A DNA stretch of 64,000 nucleotides from an uncultured Rubripirellula sp. (GCA_938075415.1 CALJHC010000017.1:53164-117163); one strand, 5' to 3'; positions 46,797-56,733 are shown, counted from the stretch's first letter. Program-made: numbers and translations. The notes: generated by a model from the letters alone, not told the origin.

Positions 46797-47287
46797 TAAA
46801 GGTGACGCTCCTTGGTATTTTGATTCTCAGCATACGAATCCGCCTGCTGGGCTTGCACCGGCTCAGGATGCACCCAGACCGTTGCACCATCCTCAAAGTG
46901 CTCTCGTTTCCAAATCGGCACATCACGCTTCAACGTATCCATGATCCATTGCAAGGCAGCAAAGGTTTCGCTGCGGTGAGCACTACTACAGCCAACGACC
47001 ACGCTTGCTTCACCCACAGGAACATCACCTAAGCGATGGACAATCACAACACCCGCAAGTTTGAACTGTTCGGCAGCTTGTTCCGCAAGACGCCGCAGGT
47101 GTCGGTCAGCCATGGCTCGATGCGACTGATAAGACAGCGAAACCGTTTTTTTCCCAGAAGTTGTTCGTCGTGTTACACCATAAAACCAACCCTGCGATCC
47201 AACGTCTGGGTTGGATAGCTTTTGGTCAAGACCGTCAAGATCGATCGGATGATCGACAATGCCGGTGAAGAAGTGCGTCTCAAACAT
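46796..47287 (-). CDS. moaE: Molybdopterin synthase catalytic subunit MoaE
   Basis: 163 residues. With thiocarboxylated MoaD it inserts the dithiolene sulfurs into precursor Z (cPMP). Family pattern: GWFYGVTRRTTSGKKTVSLSYQSHRAMADRHLRRLAEQA, then VVIVHRLGDVPVGEASVVVGCSSAHRSETFAALQWIMDTLKRDVPIWKREHFEDGATVWVHPEP. The catalytic Lys residues lie in RRTTSGKK and PIWKRE, and the WxHP tail is conserved. About 20 disordered residues trail the end. It lies 159 bases after moaD and overlaps the desulfurase by one base. Confidence 0.96.
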   Translation of the reverse strand: MFETHFFTGIVDHPIDLDGLDQKLSNPDVGSQGWFYGVTRRTTSGKKTVSLSYQSHRAMADRHLRRLAEQAAEQFKLAGVVIVHRLGDVPVGEASVVVGCSSAHRSETFAALQWIMDTLKRDVPIWKREHFEDGATVWVHPEPVQAQQADSYAENQNTKERHL

Positions 47288-47362
47288 TACTTATCTGCAA
47301 CTGAATTTCTGCATTACATTCACTGTCCATTGATCAGCCGCAAAGACAACGCCAACTGACCG

Positions 47363-47407
47363 CTCACCACTAATTCCCTCACCACTAATCCCCTCACCAC
47401 TAATCCC
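47363..47407. repeat. 15-bp tandem repeat between moaD and moaE
   Basis: Three copies of CTCACCACTAAT(T/C)CC in series (47363, 47378, 47393) in the 159-base gap. They could alter spacing or RNA structure between the two genes. Confidence 0.85.
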
Positions 47408-47446
47408 CCCGACGACCCCATCCCCTCTCTCTTGCGTTCGCCCGAC

Positions 47447-47710
47447 CTAACCACCGCTCACCGGTGGAATCAAAGCTAGTTCGGATTCCGTATCCTTGAT
47501 TAAAGTCTCACTCGACACATACTCGCAGTCAACCGCAAGCCGACAAGTCGGCAACAAGACGCGCAGTTCCGGGAATTCCTCACCAAGTTGCAACAAGATT
47601 TCACCTGCTGATGGCTCTAAACCAACCGACACAAACACCTCATCAGCACCCACTAAGTCACGAGCGATTGCAAACAAGAGAACACGTCGATTCGCTAATT
47701 CCGTTTTCAA
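47447..47710 (-). CDS. moaD: MoaD/ThiS-family sulfur carrier (molybdopterin synthase small subunit)
   Basis: 87 residues. The ubiquitin-like fold is seen in RRVLLFAIARDLVGADEVFVSVGLEPSAGEILLQLGEEFPELRVLLPTCRLAVDCEYVSSETLI, followed by ELALIPPVSGG. The C-terminal Gly-Gly is the site of adenylation and thiocarboxylation. The only suitable start is TTG at 47710, with GGAAG about five bases upstream on the minus strand. The next gene on the strand is moaE, so the MoaD rather than ThiS assignment is strong. Confidence 0.92.
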   Translation of the reverse strand: MKTELANRRVLLFAIARDLVGADEVFVSVGLEPSAGEILLQLGEEFPELRVLLPTCRLAVDCEYVSSETLIKDTESELALIPPVSGG

Positions 47711-47980
47711 ATGAGCTTCCTATCAAAACAATCCTTCACGATGACTTATCTCGATGACCTCCCCATGGAGGCCATCGTTGATTACCAATCAACAATCCCG
47801 ATTCAAAGCTCTCTTGGGCCGAGATACTCTGCGTCCTAGTCCTCCAGTAAACAAGGACAAAAAAACCTCACGTTTCAGCGAACCGCAACCCCCATGCCCC
47901 CATGCCCAACAGGAAAACTCAATCCGCTCCATCCTGCTCAAAAGTGGGCTGCGACGGCAACCGCATCACTGTCTCGCAGG
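47711..47980. other. Short intergenic before the oxidoreductase
   Basis: No supported gene; 270 bases between moaD (upstream side) and the end of the FAD/Fe-S oxidoreductase, both on the minus strand. No terminator seen. Confidence 0.4.
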
Positions 47981-50950
47981 CTAATTTCCCAATTCATTTT
48001 CAACCCTCGGCATCCTACCGTAAGCGTGAGCCAGCAACTTCAGGGGATGCAAAGTCTTTCGGTCACTTCCATGCTCAATCTGCATCTTACACGCGCTACA
48101 TTCTGTCGTTGCAATTGAAACTCGTGCCGAACGCATCTTCGAAATCACGGGCCAACCGATCCGAAGACTACTTCGATAATTCTTTCGTTTCAGCCCCCAA
48201 GTCCCAGCCATTCCCGTACACCCCGCCTCCACTTTCTCCACCTCTATTCCAGGAATCAACGAAAGAAGCCTGGGCGCGCAACATTTTGGATCAAGCACTC
48301 TGAGGTGGCATGGCTGGTGATAGGCGACCCGACAATTCACTTTCGAAAAATCAAGATTCAATGACTCCCGCTCATGCAGATCCCACAAATACTCACACGC
48401 TTCGAATGAATGCTCGGCGACCAAATGAGCATCTTCATCATCAAGCAAATTCGGATATTCATGCTTTAGACAAAGTAGCGCAGACGGTTCGGTTGCCAGG
48501 ATGCTGTAGCCTTGGCGAACCGCGTCAGCGAGAAGCCTCACATTCTTCCTCGCAATCTTCCGAGCACTCCTGACTTCACCGTTAGTTAGCCTCGCAATTC
48601 CGCTGGTCGACTGTGACGAGGGGACGTAGATCCCGATGCCATTTTGCTGCAGCACCTCACCAAGCGCACGTCCGACTTCAGGGTCAAAGTAATTCGCATA
48701 AAGATCGACAAAGTAAGCAACCTTTAATTCCCCTTGTGGTTGCGGACGATTCCAGCGCCGTCCTGCCGCGTACTTCAGAAAGGTCTTGGAAACCACTTGC
48801 GGAAGTTCCCTCGCAGCCGAAAGATCAAACAACCGTTCTGCGGTCCACCTCGCTAAAGGGCTTCGCATCAACCGATTTGACAACCAGGGCAGACGCGACA
48901 TGACTGAAGCGATCGTATCCACTCTACCAATTAAAGCATCTGAGACGGGAAGCCCATTGGTGGCGACATATTGGGCCTTTAGTTCGCCAACCACTTTTGG
49001 AATATCCACCGAAGCTGGACACTCGAGGCGACACTGATGACACTGAAAACACAGATCCACGATTTCCTTTGCTCGATCGTTTGTCAAATCGTCAACACTT
49101 AGCTGCCCGCTGAGAACACCACGCAGAAGGTTCGCTTTGGCTCTCGGCGTCGCTTCCTCCTTTGCGGTGGCTCGAAAAACAGGACACTGTCTTTCATTCG
49201 AGGAAGTGGTGCGGCACCGAGCACATCCATTGCAGGAACGCGTGACCCCAGTGATCATCTTTCCGGCGGGCCATTGCTGTAACACATGCAACTGGGGCGC
49301 AGCACGACCTAACTCTCGAGACGTGATCGTGGTTTGAGAATCCGCTTCAACCAACACACGGTTATCAGCAATGATTTCAATTGTTTCAGTCGCCGGACGC
49401 AGGTTTTCGTCGGGCTTTTGAAACTCAGCGCCAAAAAGCCTCCCCGGATTCAAGCGGTGCATTGGATCAAACAGACGCTTCACCTGCCCCATGGCTTGCC
49501 AGAGTTCGCCAAACTGGCGGGGAAGCAGATAAGAACGACTTAGGCCCGCCGGGTGCTCCACACTCACCTCGCCGCCATATCGCCATACCACCTCAGCGAT
49601 CTGCTGGCTGAGCGGCTGAAGCTTTTTTCGATCGTTCGGATCTCCGAGGTTCAGAAATGGCCGCAAGTGCAGTTGACCATGGCCGACATGTGCGAAGAGC
49701 GTGGCGGTGGATTGATGGGACTTCAAGGTATCCTGAATGGCAGTGAGAACTTCGGGTAGTTTTTCACGGGGCACACAAAGGTCTTCCGTGAAAGGCACCG
49801 GGGCTGTATTCCCCTGGACTCGATGCAGGCGTGGAATCACCCGACGCGACAGAGCCCAGTATCGGTCACGATCCTCTTTTTCAGCCGTCACCAGACCCGA
49901 AAACGCCCCATCAGTGCCACTGGATAAAGAATCTCGAACGACATCCAATCGATCCTTGAGTTCCATTAGCGATTCGCCCTGCAACTCAATCAACAACATC
50001 GCCTCCGCTTCCCGCGGGAGGACCTTTGCAAATTCGGGGCTGGTGTCGCGTGCGATCTGCAATAATCGCCGATCCATCAAATCGCAAGCGACCGGACCAT
50101 GCGCCACTGCTGCGACGCCGCACCTGGCCGCCGAATCCAGACGATGAAAAAAGAGAAGAACAACCCCACGATGCGCAGGGATTAATTCAGTTCGCAGAGT
50201 TGCATCAACGACGATCCCCAACGTCCCCTGAGTTCCCACCATGAACTTCGCCAGATCAACGGTTCCCTCTGAATCAATCACACCATCGAAACGGTAACCG
50301 CCTCGAGAGGAGGGTGCATCTCGCCTGGCATGAATCAACGAATCAAATTGCTTCCGAATTTCGCTCAAACCCAATGCCAGTCGCCCGGGGGTTCCATCAT
50401 CATCGCGACGATGCCTCGACAATTCGATCAACTCACCATCAATCGTTACCACCCGCATTGACTCGATCGTATCACGAGCTGAGCCGCTTCTCAGGTAATG
50501 ACTGCCCGAGGCATTCGTAGCAAGCACACCACCCATGGTCGTAACACTGCGCGTTACCGGATCCGGACCGTACCAGCGACCTTGCTGCCTGAGTGTGCGA
50601 TTGAGCACGGATAAAGTGGTACCACTTTGGACCGTAACCGTCCCATCATCACGACTCAGATCTATCCGTCGCATCGACTGAGAAAAATCAAGGACCAGCC
50701 CGCTTCCCAGAGACTCCCCTGACACCCCACTCCCCGCACCCCTGGGATGCAATGACAATTCATGCTCGGACGCGTACTGCGCAGTTGCCACCACATCTGC
50801 AACGGTCTTTGGTCGAACCACCCCGAGCGGTTTGATTTGATAGATGCTCGCATCCGATGCGTAAAGCTGCGTCATCACCGGATCACAATACACCTCGCCG
50901 GTGACGATCCCTCGAAGATCATCTTGTACTCGTTGTCGTTCGATATCCAT
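47981..50950 (-). CDS. FAD-linked oxidoreductase fused to 4Fe-4S and CCG domains (YdiJ/D-lactate dehydrogenase-like)
   Basis: 989 residues. Residues 1-260 form a VAO/PCMH-type FAD domain (VVRPKTVADVVATAQYASEHELSLHPRGAGSGVSGESLG; TMGGVLATNASGSHYLRSG). Residues about 270-530 are the FAD-oxidase C-terminal domain (LFAHVGHGQLHLRPF; DPMHRLNPGRLFG). Two ferredoxin-type clusters follow: CNGCARCRTTSSNERQCPVF and CFQCHQCRLECPASVDIPK. The C-terminal part is a CCG domain pair (VAYHQPCHLRVL, CTGMAGTWG, CSACKMQIEHG). Such fused enzymes oxidise D-2-hydroxyacids (lactate, glycolate, 2-hydroxyglutarate) and pass electrons through Fe-S clusters to the membrane. The substrate is not readable. Confidence 0.93.
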   Translation of the reverse strand: MDIERQRVQDDLRGIVTGEVYCDPVMTQLYASDASIYQIKPLGVVRPKTVADVVATAQYASEHELSLHPRGAGSGVSGESLGSGLVLDFSQSMRRIDLSRDDGTVTVQSGTTLSVLNRTLRQQGRWYGPDPVTRSVTTMGGVLATNASGSHYLRSGSARDTIESMRVVTIDGELIELSRHRRDDDGTPGRLALGLSEIRKQFDSLIHARRDAPSSRGGYRFDGVIDSEGTVDLAKFMVGTQGTLGIVVDATLRTELIPAHRGVVLLFFHRLDSAARCGVAAVAHGPVACDLMDRRLLQIARDTSPEFAKVLPREAEAMLLIELQGESLMELKDRLDVVRDSLSSGTDGAFSGLVTAEKEDRDRYWALSRRVIPRLHRVQGNTAPVPFTEDLCVPREKLPEVLTAIQDTLKSHQSTATLFAHVGHGQLHLRPFLNLGDPNDRKKLQPLSQQIAEVVWRYGGEVSVEHPAGLSRSYLLPRQFGELWQAMGQVKRLFDPMHRLNPGRLFGAEFQKPDENLRPATETIEIIADNRVLVEADSQTTITSRELGRAAPQLHVLQQWPAGKMITGVTRSCNGCARCRTTSSNERQCPVFRATAKEEATPRAKANLLRGVLSGQLSVDDLTNDRAKEIVDLCFQCHQCRLECPASVDIPKVVGELKAQYVATNGLPVSDALIGRVDTIASVMSRLPWLSNRLMRSPLARWTAERLFDLSAARELPQVVSKTFLKYAAGRRWNRPQPQGELKVAYFVDLYANYFDPEVGRALGEVLQQNGIGIYVPSSQSTSGIARLTNGEVRSARKIARKNVRLLADAVRQGYSILATEPSALLCLKHEYPNLLDDEDAHLVAEHSFEACEYLWDLHERESLNLDFSKVNCRVAYHQPCHLRVLDPKCCAPRLLSLIPGIEVEKVEAGCTGMAGTWGLKRKNYRSSLRIGWPVISKMRSARVSIATTECSACKMQIEHGSDRKTLHPLKLLAHAYGRMPRVENELGN

Positions 50951-51580
50951 TCAAATCCCGTCAGCGTTGATCGCGAAAAGCATGGTGAAACCAAAGATAA
51001 AATACGGACTGGGACCGAACCAATCACTCCAGCATTCAATGCAGACTCAGTCCCCTCAGTCTATCCGCTTCTTGCTTGCTGAACACATCACTGTCTTGTT
51101 AATCACTGGCGAAAGAATGCCTGTCAGTTCGATCTGGCTTACCGCAGCATGAAATCGCAGGATCGTCGCATCCCTCAAATGCAGGAAAATAACGCCATCT
51201 GGCTGCACGGCTCTTATTGCAAGGTTGTTTCGATCAAACTGCCCGAAACGTGCGATGGCGGCCACCTGTGTTAAACACTCTGCCCAGAACTGTTTTTTGC
51301 CGACACAACCGGCTGCCTGAAGGTTAATCAGTGCAATTCAAACTAGACGATCTATCAACAAAAACGGTCGGCCGGCATTGAACAACTTTGCGTCAAAAAA
51401 GTGGCCGTTCAACAGCACCGTTGAAGCAAACTCACCCGGACGGATCAGTGGACAGACGCACTGCCGTTGATCGGTGGCGAATCGTTGTGACGGGATCGTT
51501 CACGATTCGCCGGGCAACTCGATCCGTCACCACGATGCAACAGAAAGACCTACGATTGCTAGAAGCAGTTGACGCATCAC
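50951..51580. other. Intergenic
   Basis: No supported gene. A minus-strand frame of 69 codons (51056-51265) has some protein-like character (IAVR-type hydrophobic spacing) but no family, start signal or context, and is not called. Confidence 0.4.
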
Positions 51581-52255
51581 TTATTGCGAGGAGCGATTGA
51601 TCAGCCCAAGCACCTCGGCTCGCGACTTGGGATCATCGCGAAAGATACCTCGCATCGCACTGGTGAGGCACAGGCTACCCGGCTTACGCACTCCACGCAT
51701 GGTCATGCAACTGTGCGTCGATTCCACAACGACAGCGACGCCTCGAGCGGACAGGCGATCCTCAATCAGGTTCGCCACTGTCTGGGTTAGCCGTTCCTGA
51801 ACTTGCGGACGTCTGGCGACCTCTTCAACGACTCGAGCCAATTTACTAAGCCCAACGACCTTGCCACTGGGAAGGTAGGCGATGTGAGCACGCCCAGTGA
51901 AGGGAAGCAAGTGGTGCTCACACATGCTGCAAAACGAAATATCCCTGACGAGAACAAGTTCGTCATAGTCCTCATCGAAAACCTTGAGCAGATGTCGGCC
52001 CGGGTCAGTTTTAAGACCGGCAAACATCTCTGCGTACATTCTTGCAACCCGAGAGGGAGTTTCGAGCAATCCATCTCGCTCCGGATCCTCTCCCACTGCG
52101 GAAAGAATCGAGCGAACGGCAGACTCGATTCTCTCAAGATCAACCGCATCGTTCACCGGTGCGTTGGGGTCAGTAAAAAATGTGTTGCCCGAACGTCCGG
52201 TGCCAAGAACGCCTGAACCACGGGAGTCGTCGGAATTGTCAGCAGGAGTGTTCAA
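51581..52255 (-). CDS. folE: GTP cyclohydrolase I
   Basis: 224 residues. It converts GTP to 7,8-dihydroneopterin triphosphate at the start of folate (and queuosine/biopterin) synthesis. Motifs: [29 protein letters not shown], the zinc-site [45 protein letters not shown] and [17 protein letters not shown] (second Cys ligand), with RAEVLGLI at the end. The first 40 residues are variable. The longest frame starts with TTG at 52255; a GTG in APVNDAV is an alternative, and no ATG lies before the domain. The nearby tgt also depends on the FolE product pathway, but the two genes are not adjacent. Confidence 0.96.
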   Translation of the reverse strand: MNTPADNSDDSRGSGVLGTGRSGNTFFTDPNAPVNDAVDLERIESAVRSILSAVGEDPERDGLLETPSRVARMYAEMFAGLKTDPGRHLLKVFDEDYDELVLVRDISFCSMCEHHLLPFTGRAHIAYLPSGKVVGLSKLARVVEEVARRPQVQERLTQTVANLIEDRLSARGVAVVVESTHSCMTMRGVRKPGSLCLTSAMRGIFRDDPKSRAEVLGLINRSSQ

Positions 52256-52806
52256 GATTTTTTTCGTCGGGGAGGTGAGCGAGTGGAGGGCTCAAGCTGT
52301 ATCTTTCCCCAGCGAGGGACGGAACGCTTGATTCTCAATTGGCTGCAAGGCGGTGACATGGTACCAAGATTTTCCTTGGGTGCGAATTGACCAAGGCATC
52401 GTTATAAGCAGATTATGCACGCGTCAAGCCTCGGAATGAGGACCAGTTCAAGCAAGCCAGACAATTTGGCGATGTGCACCATCAGGCGTTTCCTGCCGTT
52501 GTCTCAGCGACCGCGGATCAGCCTCAATTTGGCCAAGCATCATCCTCCCTGACAAAGCGCAGGAAAATGCTGAAACCAACTCATAACGCTCCTGAAAAAC
52601 CAAGGATTGCTGAGCGGGATAGATCAGGAAGCGATGAAATTGAAGACAAAAAAGAAAACGAATCCAATCTTCGCACGCTGATCAACAGCTACCATCGACG
52701 TATGGTCAGGGCGATGAAACCAACCGAGCGGAATGGATGCCGCGAAAAACAAACAAGGTACCGTTCGAGGCCAAAGGTTTTTATTGAGCAAAATTACCCA
52801 TTCTGA
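52256..52806. other. Intergenic
   Basis: No supported gene. A plus-strand frame at 52474-52806 is Lys/Arg/Glu-rich without a domain; it is antisense-convergent to the propeller gene and is not called. Confidence 0.4.
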
Positions 52807-54276
52807 TTATTTCGTCTGCCACTGAAGACAGATGACGTGCTGATCACCTCGCAATAGCATCCGATTACCCACCAGCACGGGAGCCGACCAACAAGGAAAC
52901 TGCAAGGCAGGCCGTCGGTTACCGGGAACACTTAGGTCGACTCTCGTTACAACCTCCATCGTCTTGGGATTGGCTTTCAAAACCTCCAGCACACCACGCT
53001 CTTCCATCACAATTAAGTGATCACCCCACCGGGTAACGCTTGATCGGGTACGTCGCGGATCCACCCACTGAACTTTACCTGTCGAAAACTCGACGCAGCG
53101 AAAATCACTGTCCGGCGCATTCCGACCACTACATCCATATAAGTAGTCTCCAACCAAAACCGGTGTTGACCAATGCGATCGCATTGATTTCTCGCGACTG
53201 CGCCGATCATCCTGCCAAATCACCTTCGCGGATTTATCATCAACACCTAACAGCACACTGCCGAGCTGATAGCACTCGCTGATGAAAACCTTATCACCTT
53301 TGACAATCGGCATCATCCCATTGACGCTTTCCAGAATGGAGGCCCGATGATCAAACCTCCACAACCTCTTTCCACTTTGAGCTTCGACCGCAATCAAACC
53401 GTTACGGGCAAAGATCAAGACAGCCTTCACGCCGCCAAGTTGCACTGCTCGAGGACTACTGTAGCTTGCAAGATCCTCACCACTCTTCCAACGTTCCTTC
53501 CCGGTATTGATGTCGAAAGCGACCAATGCAGATCCATTTGACACCACACGGTCGAGCTGACCGGGCGGTATCGACTGATCCTCAGGCGGGCTGCCACCCA
53601 CCATCACAATAACAAGGTCGTTAATAACAAGAGGTGCGGCGCCAACTCCGAAAAAATTCTGCACGACGCCGTAGGTTTCGCTTGTGTTGGTGGACCATAG
53701 CGATCTGCCATCTCCCACGGCTCGACATGTCAATTGGCCCGTCACGCCAAAGGTGAACACCTTACCGCCAACCACCGTTGGACTGCTCCTGGGCCCGGCC
53801 TCGTACCCATACAAATCTCGATAGTTTATGGGTTGCGCATGTTCCCAAATTAAGTCACCTGAACTCAGGTCAAAACACCGCAATCGCTCACTACCTGATG
53901 CAAATCGAGAACCACCAATTGAATCACATTGATAAACACGACCGCCCGCGACCGAAGCAATTCCATAACCATCACCAACCTCAATGTCCCACTGAGGTGT
54001 CGGCTCCTGTTGCCAGTTTATGGACGCGGGATTGCTTAAAACGCTGCCGTCAAATCCTGCACCCAAGAAGCGAGACCAATTCTCATTGCTGACAGAAACG
54101 CCCGGAACCTTAGCGCTATCGGACAACGACTGAGCCATTGAAGTGGGGAATGAGAACAGACCCGATCCAATCGCAAAAGAAACGATAAAAAAGGGATCAG
54201 CAAACCACTGCATCGGTTTTCCGACACGACGAATCATTCGGCAATCTCTCATCAAAAACTTCCCCCAAAGACCCAT
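52807..54276 (-). CDS. Exported PQQ-like beta-propeller repeat protein
   Basis: 489 residues from the ATG at 54276; ATGs at 54237 (MIRRVG) and 54213 (MQWFAD) would place the signal peptide closer to the N-terminus. The signal is FFIVSFAIGSGLFSFPTSMAQ. The propeller opens with NENWSRFLGAGFDGSV, the family's 'W..frG...dG' motif, then blades such as TPQWDIEVGDGYGIASVAGGRVYQCDS, GDLIWEHAQPINYRDLYGYEAGPRSSPTVVGGKVFTFG, GKERWKSGEDLASYSSPRAV, GKRLWRFDHRASILESVNGMMPIV and GKVQWVDPRR. No dehydrogenase catalytic signature was seen. It is paralogous to 13082-14353. Confidence 0.87.
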   Translation of the reverse strand: MGLWGKFLMRDCRMIRRVGKPMQWFADPFFIVSFAIGSGLFSFPTSMAQSLSDSAKVPGVSVSNENWSRFLGAGFDGSVLSNPASINWQQEPTPQWDIEVGDGYGIASVAGGRVYQCDSIGGSRFASGSERLRCFDLSSGDLIWEHAQPINYRDLYGYEAGPRSSPTVVGGKVFTFGVTGQLTCRAVGDGRSLWSTNTSETYGVVQNFFGVGAAPLVINDLVIVMVGGSPPEDQSIPPGQLDRVVSNGSALVAFDINTGKERWKSGEDLASYSSPRAVQLGGVKAVLIFARNGLIAVEAQSGKRLWRFDHRASILESVNGMMPIVKGDKVFISECYQLGSVLLGVDDKSAKVIWQDDRRSREKSMRSHWSTPVLVGDYLYGCSGRNAPDSDFRCVEFSTGKVQWVDPRRTRSSVTRWGDHLIVMEERGVLEVLKANPKTMEVVTRVDLSVPGNRRPALQFPCWSAPVLVGNRMLLRGDQHVICLQWQTK

Positions 54277-55095
54277 TACTTTCGCAAACGCATCCGATCA
54301 CCCTTAACAACACAACTTAATGACAGGAACAACAACGAATTGCGAAGTAAGACCTCTGTAATTGAAATGTCATGTAACAGAAACATATCGGAATCTGAAT
54401 TGGTATCAAACGCGTCCGCAGCAAAGAATGCCTTGATCAGTCGCTCAACCCAAAGCAATCAATCCGCTTCGACTCCAAAAGTCAAACGCGAAAGCGAGAG
54501 CGTTTGATTAAAATTGGCAACGAAACCAGAAGCAAGCGTCCCGAACTCGGAAGACTCACCGAGAACCAAGAATCACCAGACCACACATGCCCTGCTAACA
54601 GAATAACAATTCCAATGGCAAAAAGTGAATGCGTCAATGCTTTGCCACAAGGCTACGGCAGCAGAACCCAGAACCCCCTTGGTCGAGGCAAGCAAATGGG
54701 GAAGGGACACTGTTTCAAGTTAGCAGATGAAGCTGACGCGAATGGCCACACCCTATCCGTCTTTAAAAGAAAAACAGACTGTCTACCGCGGTCCCAAGCC
54801 GCCGTTGCATTGGCCGATTAAAACACCTGATCTTCATTTGCTCTTGAAAAATCTTGTTAACAGCTTGGCTTCGATCGCCTTTGCAAGACGATTTGGAGTG
54901 GCATACTTATCACGGTAGGTCATCAGCCATCCAGAAACCCAAGTAGGTCCAATTCCTTCACGCTAAACTTTATTCAACAAAATCGACTTGCAACCAAGTC
55001 AATCGATTATCGCGGAAGATTCTGACCCACCATTAGGCCTGCAAAGCCGATGATCAACGCTCGCCAGTCACACCACTTGGAATAACCGCATCAAG
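54277..55095. other. Long intergenic region between divergent genes
   Basis: No supported gene. Divergent promoters for the propeller gene (minus) and the release-factor-like gene (plus) are expected. Short frames lack domains. Confidence 0.45.
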
Positions 55096-55524
55096 ATGGA
55101 CGACCTTCGAATCACCGCAGATTTTCTCCTCACAGCTCAAGAACTTCAGATCTTGACGGCTCGCAGCAGTGGACCGGGCGGCCAGAACGTCAACAAGGTC
55201 AACTCGAAAGTAACCTTAAAATGGAATCCGGGACGATCTGAAAACTTCTCGACCGCATGGCAAAAGAGATTCTCGGTCGCGAATCGCAATCGGATTAACC
55301 GCGAAGGAGAAATTGTCCTCCACAGCGATCGTTATCGTGACCAGAAAAAAAATCTGCAGGACGTACGCCAGCGACTCGTGAAGCTTCTTCTGGAAAGCCA
55401 ACACCCACCCAAGAGGCGAAGGGCAACCAAGCCAACCAAGGGTAGCCAGAGACGGCGTCTGCAGAACAAAAGAGAACAATCGGAGAAGAAAGCACTGAGA
55501 CGAAGCAAACCAACAGGTGACTGA
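55096..55524 (+). CDS. arfB: ArfB-like peptide chain release factor (class I GGQ domain)
   Basis: 142 residues. It has a single peptidyl-tRNA hydrolase domain, with the catalytic motif in RSSGPGGQNVNKVNSKVTLKW. There is no codon-recognition domain, so it is ArfB/ICT1-like rather than RF1/RF2. VANRNRINREGEIVLHSDRYRDQKKNLQDVRQRL follows. The C-terminal tail is highly basic (RRRATKPTKGSQRRRLQNKREQSEKKALRRS), as in ArfB, where it enters the empty mRNA channel of stalled ribosomes. Its function is rescue of non-stop ribosomes. A terminator follows at 55612. Confidence 0.92.
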   Translation: MDDLRITADFLLTAQELQILTARSSGPGGQNVNKVNSKVTLKWNPGRSENFSTAWQKRFSVANRNRINREGEIVLHSDRYRDQKKNLQDVRQRLVKLLLESQHPPKRRRATKPTKGSQRRRLQNKREQSEKKALRRSKPTGD

Positions 55525-55940
55525 GAGAGAGAATCCCTCAGAAAACCATGCTCCAGAGCAAGAATCACCAGAAAAAGCGACCAAATCGCCATCCAACAAC
55601 CTCGAGGGCGGTAGGCACCTCAGAAAGTGCCTAAGAAATTTTTAATTTTTAACGGCAGTCCCCCTGCTTTCATCGAATTGATGTTCGCGACGGTACAGAT
55701 GCAACCGCTGGTCGCGGAAAGAGTCGAGACTCGAATCCCAGCACCGTGAAAGAATCGAGAATCGCGGTATACTGTTTCGCGTGCTCAGAATGCCTCGGTA
55801 CCACAGACTGACGTTCCCTAGTCTCAATCTGTTGTGAAATGCGCGTTTTGAACACTCCTCTGAATACAAAACATGGCTTTTGCACGATAGCGCTCGACTC
55901 TGCCCGTTCTTTTCTACATTCGTTATTGCCGCCGAAATTA
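55525..55940. other. Intergenic with terminator
   Basis: Contains the terminator listed at 55612 and the leader of the UVR-motif gene. The frame of that gene is open back to 55839, but the added residues have no conserved look. Confidence 0.45.
55612..55650 (+). terminator. Rho-independent terminator after arfB
   Basis: TAGGCAC/GTGCCTA 7-bp stem (55612-55618 with 55627-55633), 8-nt loop, then AGAAATTTTTAATTTTT. It lies 87 bases past the stop. Confidence 0.8.
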
Positions 55941-56675
55941 ATGAAAAAGCAAACGCACTTTGACGAGATGATCTCAAAATGGTCGTTCGACCCCTCGGCG
56001 TTGGGTGTCAGGCTGGTAAAAGGCAAAGACGGCCGAGATGTCCTGCAGATGAGAGTGGACATGGGAATTCTGCAACTTGAGACGACGGGTCGACCCGACG
56101 GAGAGCTTTACGAGGGGCATGAGACTGTTCTCGATCACCTTCAACAATCGCAACTTGAAGACGGCGAGAAGGTCCTCACTGAACAACAGTGCATGGATAT
56201 CGATCGCGAATTCATGCAGTACTATCATCGCCGAATCTGCTGGCTTCGCTTGCAATTCTACAATCGTGCTGTCATGGACGCTGACCATACGATTCGCCTC
56301 ATGAACATCACCGAATCAATGAGCCCTGACGAAGAATGGACCGGATCTCACGAGCAGTATCGGCCTTTCGTTCTTTTTCACCGCACGCAAGCTGAAGCGC
56401 TTGGGCAACTTGAAGAAGCGTCTGCGGAAGAAGCAATCCAGGCGATTAATACCGGCCTGAAGACAATGAATCATTTCTTCGAGAAACACGAAGCAGAAGA
56501 GCATTTTGAATCGGACGAACTGGTGGTGCGACTGATTGACTTGAGAGAATCTCTCCGTAACGAGTACTCCGTTGGTCAAACACTCAACGAACAACTTGCT
56601 GATGCGGTGGAGCGAGAACAGTATGAATTAGCGGCTCGCTTACGAGATGAACTGTCCCGGCGTGAGTTGAATTAG
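55941..56675 (+). CDS. UVR-motif protein of unknown function
   Basis: 244 residues from the ATG at 55941 (MKKQTHFDEMISKWSFDPSAL). The C-terminal 35 residues carry the UvrB/UvrC-type motif LNEQLADAVEREQYELAARLRDELSRRE, a helical hairpin that mediates UvrB-UvrC contact and also occurs in McsA-like and Clp regulators. The N-terminal region VRLVKGKDGRDVLQMRVDMGILQLETTGRPDGELYEGHETVLDHL is a distinctive conserved-looking segment. The middle is helical (CMDIDREFMQYYHRRICWLRLQFYNRAVMDADHTIRLMN). No nuclease or helicase domain is present. A regulatory or protein-protein role is inferred. It is 58 bases before the sensor kinase gene, same strand. Confidence 0.8.
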   Translation: MKKQTHFDEMISKWSFDPSALGVRLVKGKDGRDVLQMRVDMGILQLETTGRPDGELYEGHETVLDHLQQSQLEDGEKVLTEQQCMDIDREFMQYYHRRICWLRLQFYNRAVMDADHTIRLMNITESMSPDEEWTGSHEQYRPFVLFHRTQAEALGQLEEASAEEAIQAINTGLKTMNHFFEKHEAEEHFESDELVVRLIDLRESLRNEYSVGQTLNEQLADAVEREQYELAARLRDELSRRELN

Positions 56676-56733
56676 CGGTCACCAACCCGCTCGCTTCACC
56701 ACTTTCTTGATGATGTAGGACGGAAAATCGGTG

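Noticed and set aside
51056..51265. 69-codon minus-strand frame between folE and the FAD oxidoreductase
   Set aside because: Looks mildly protein-like, but no family, start signal or neighbour link supports it.
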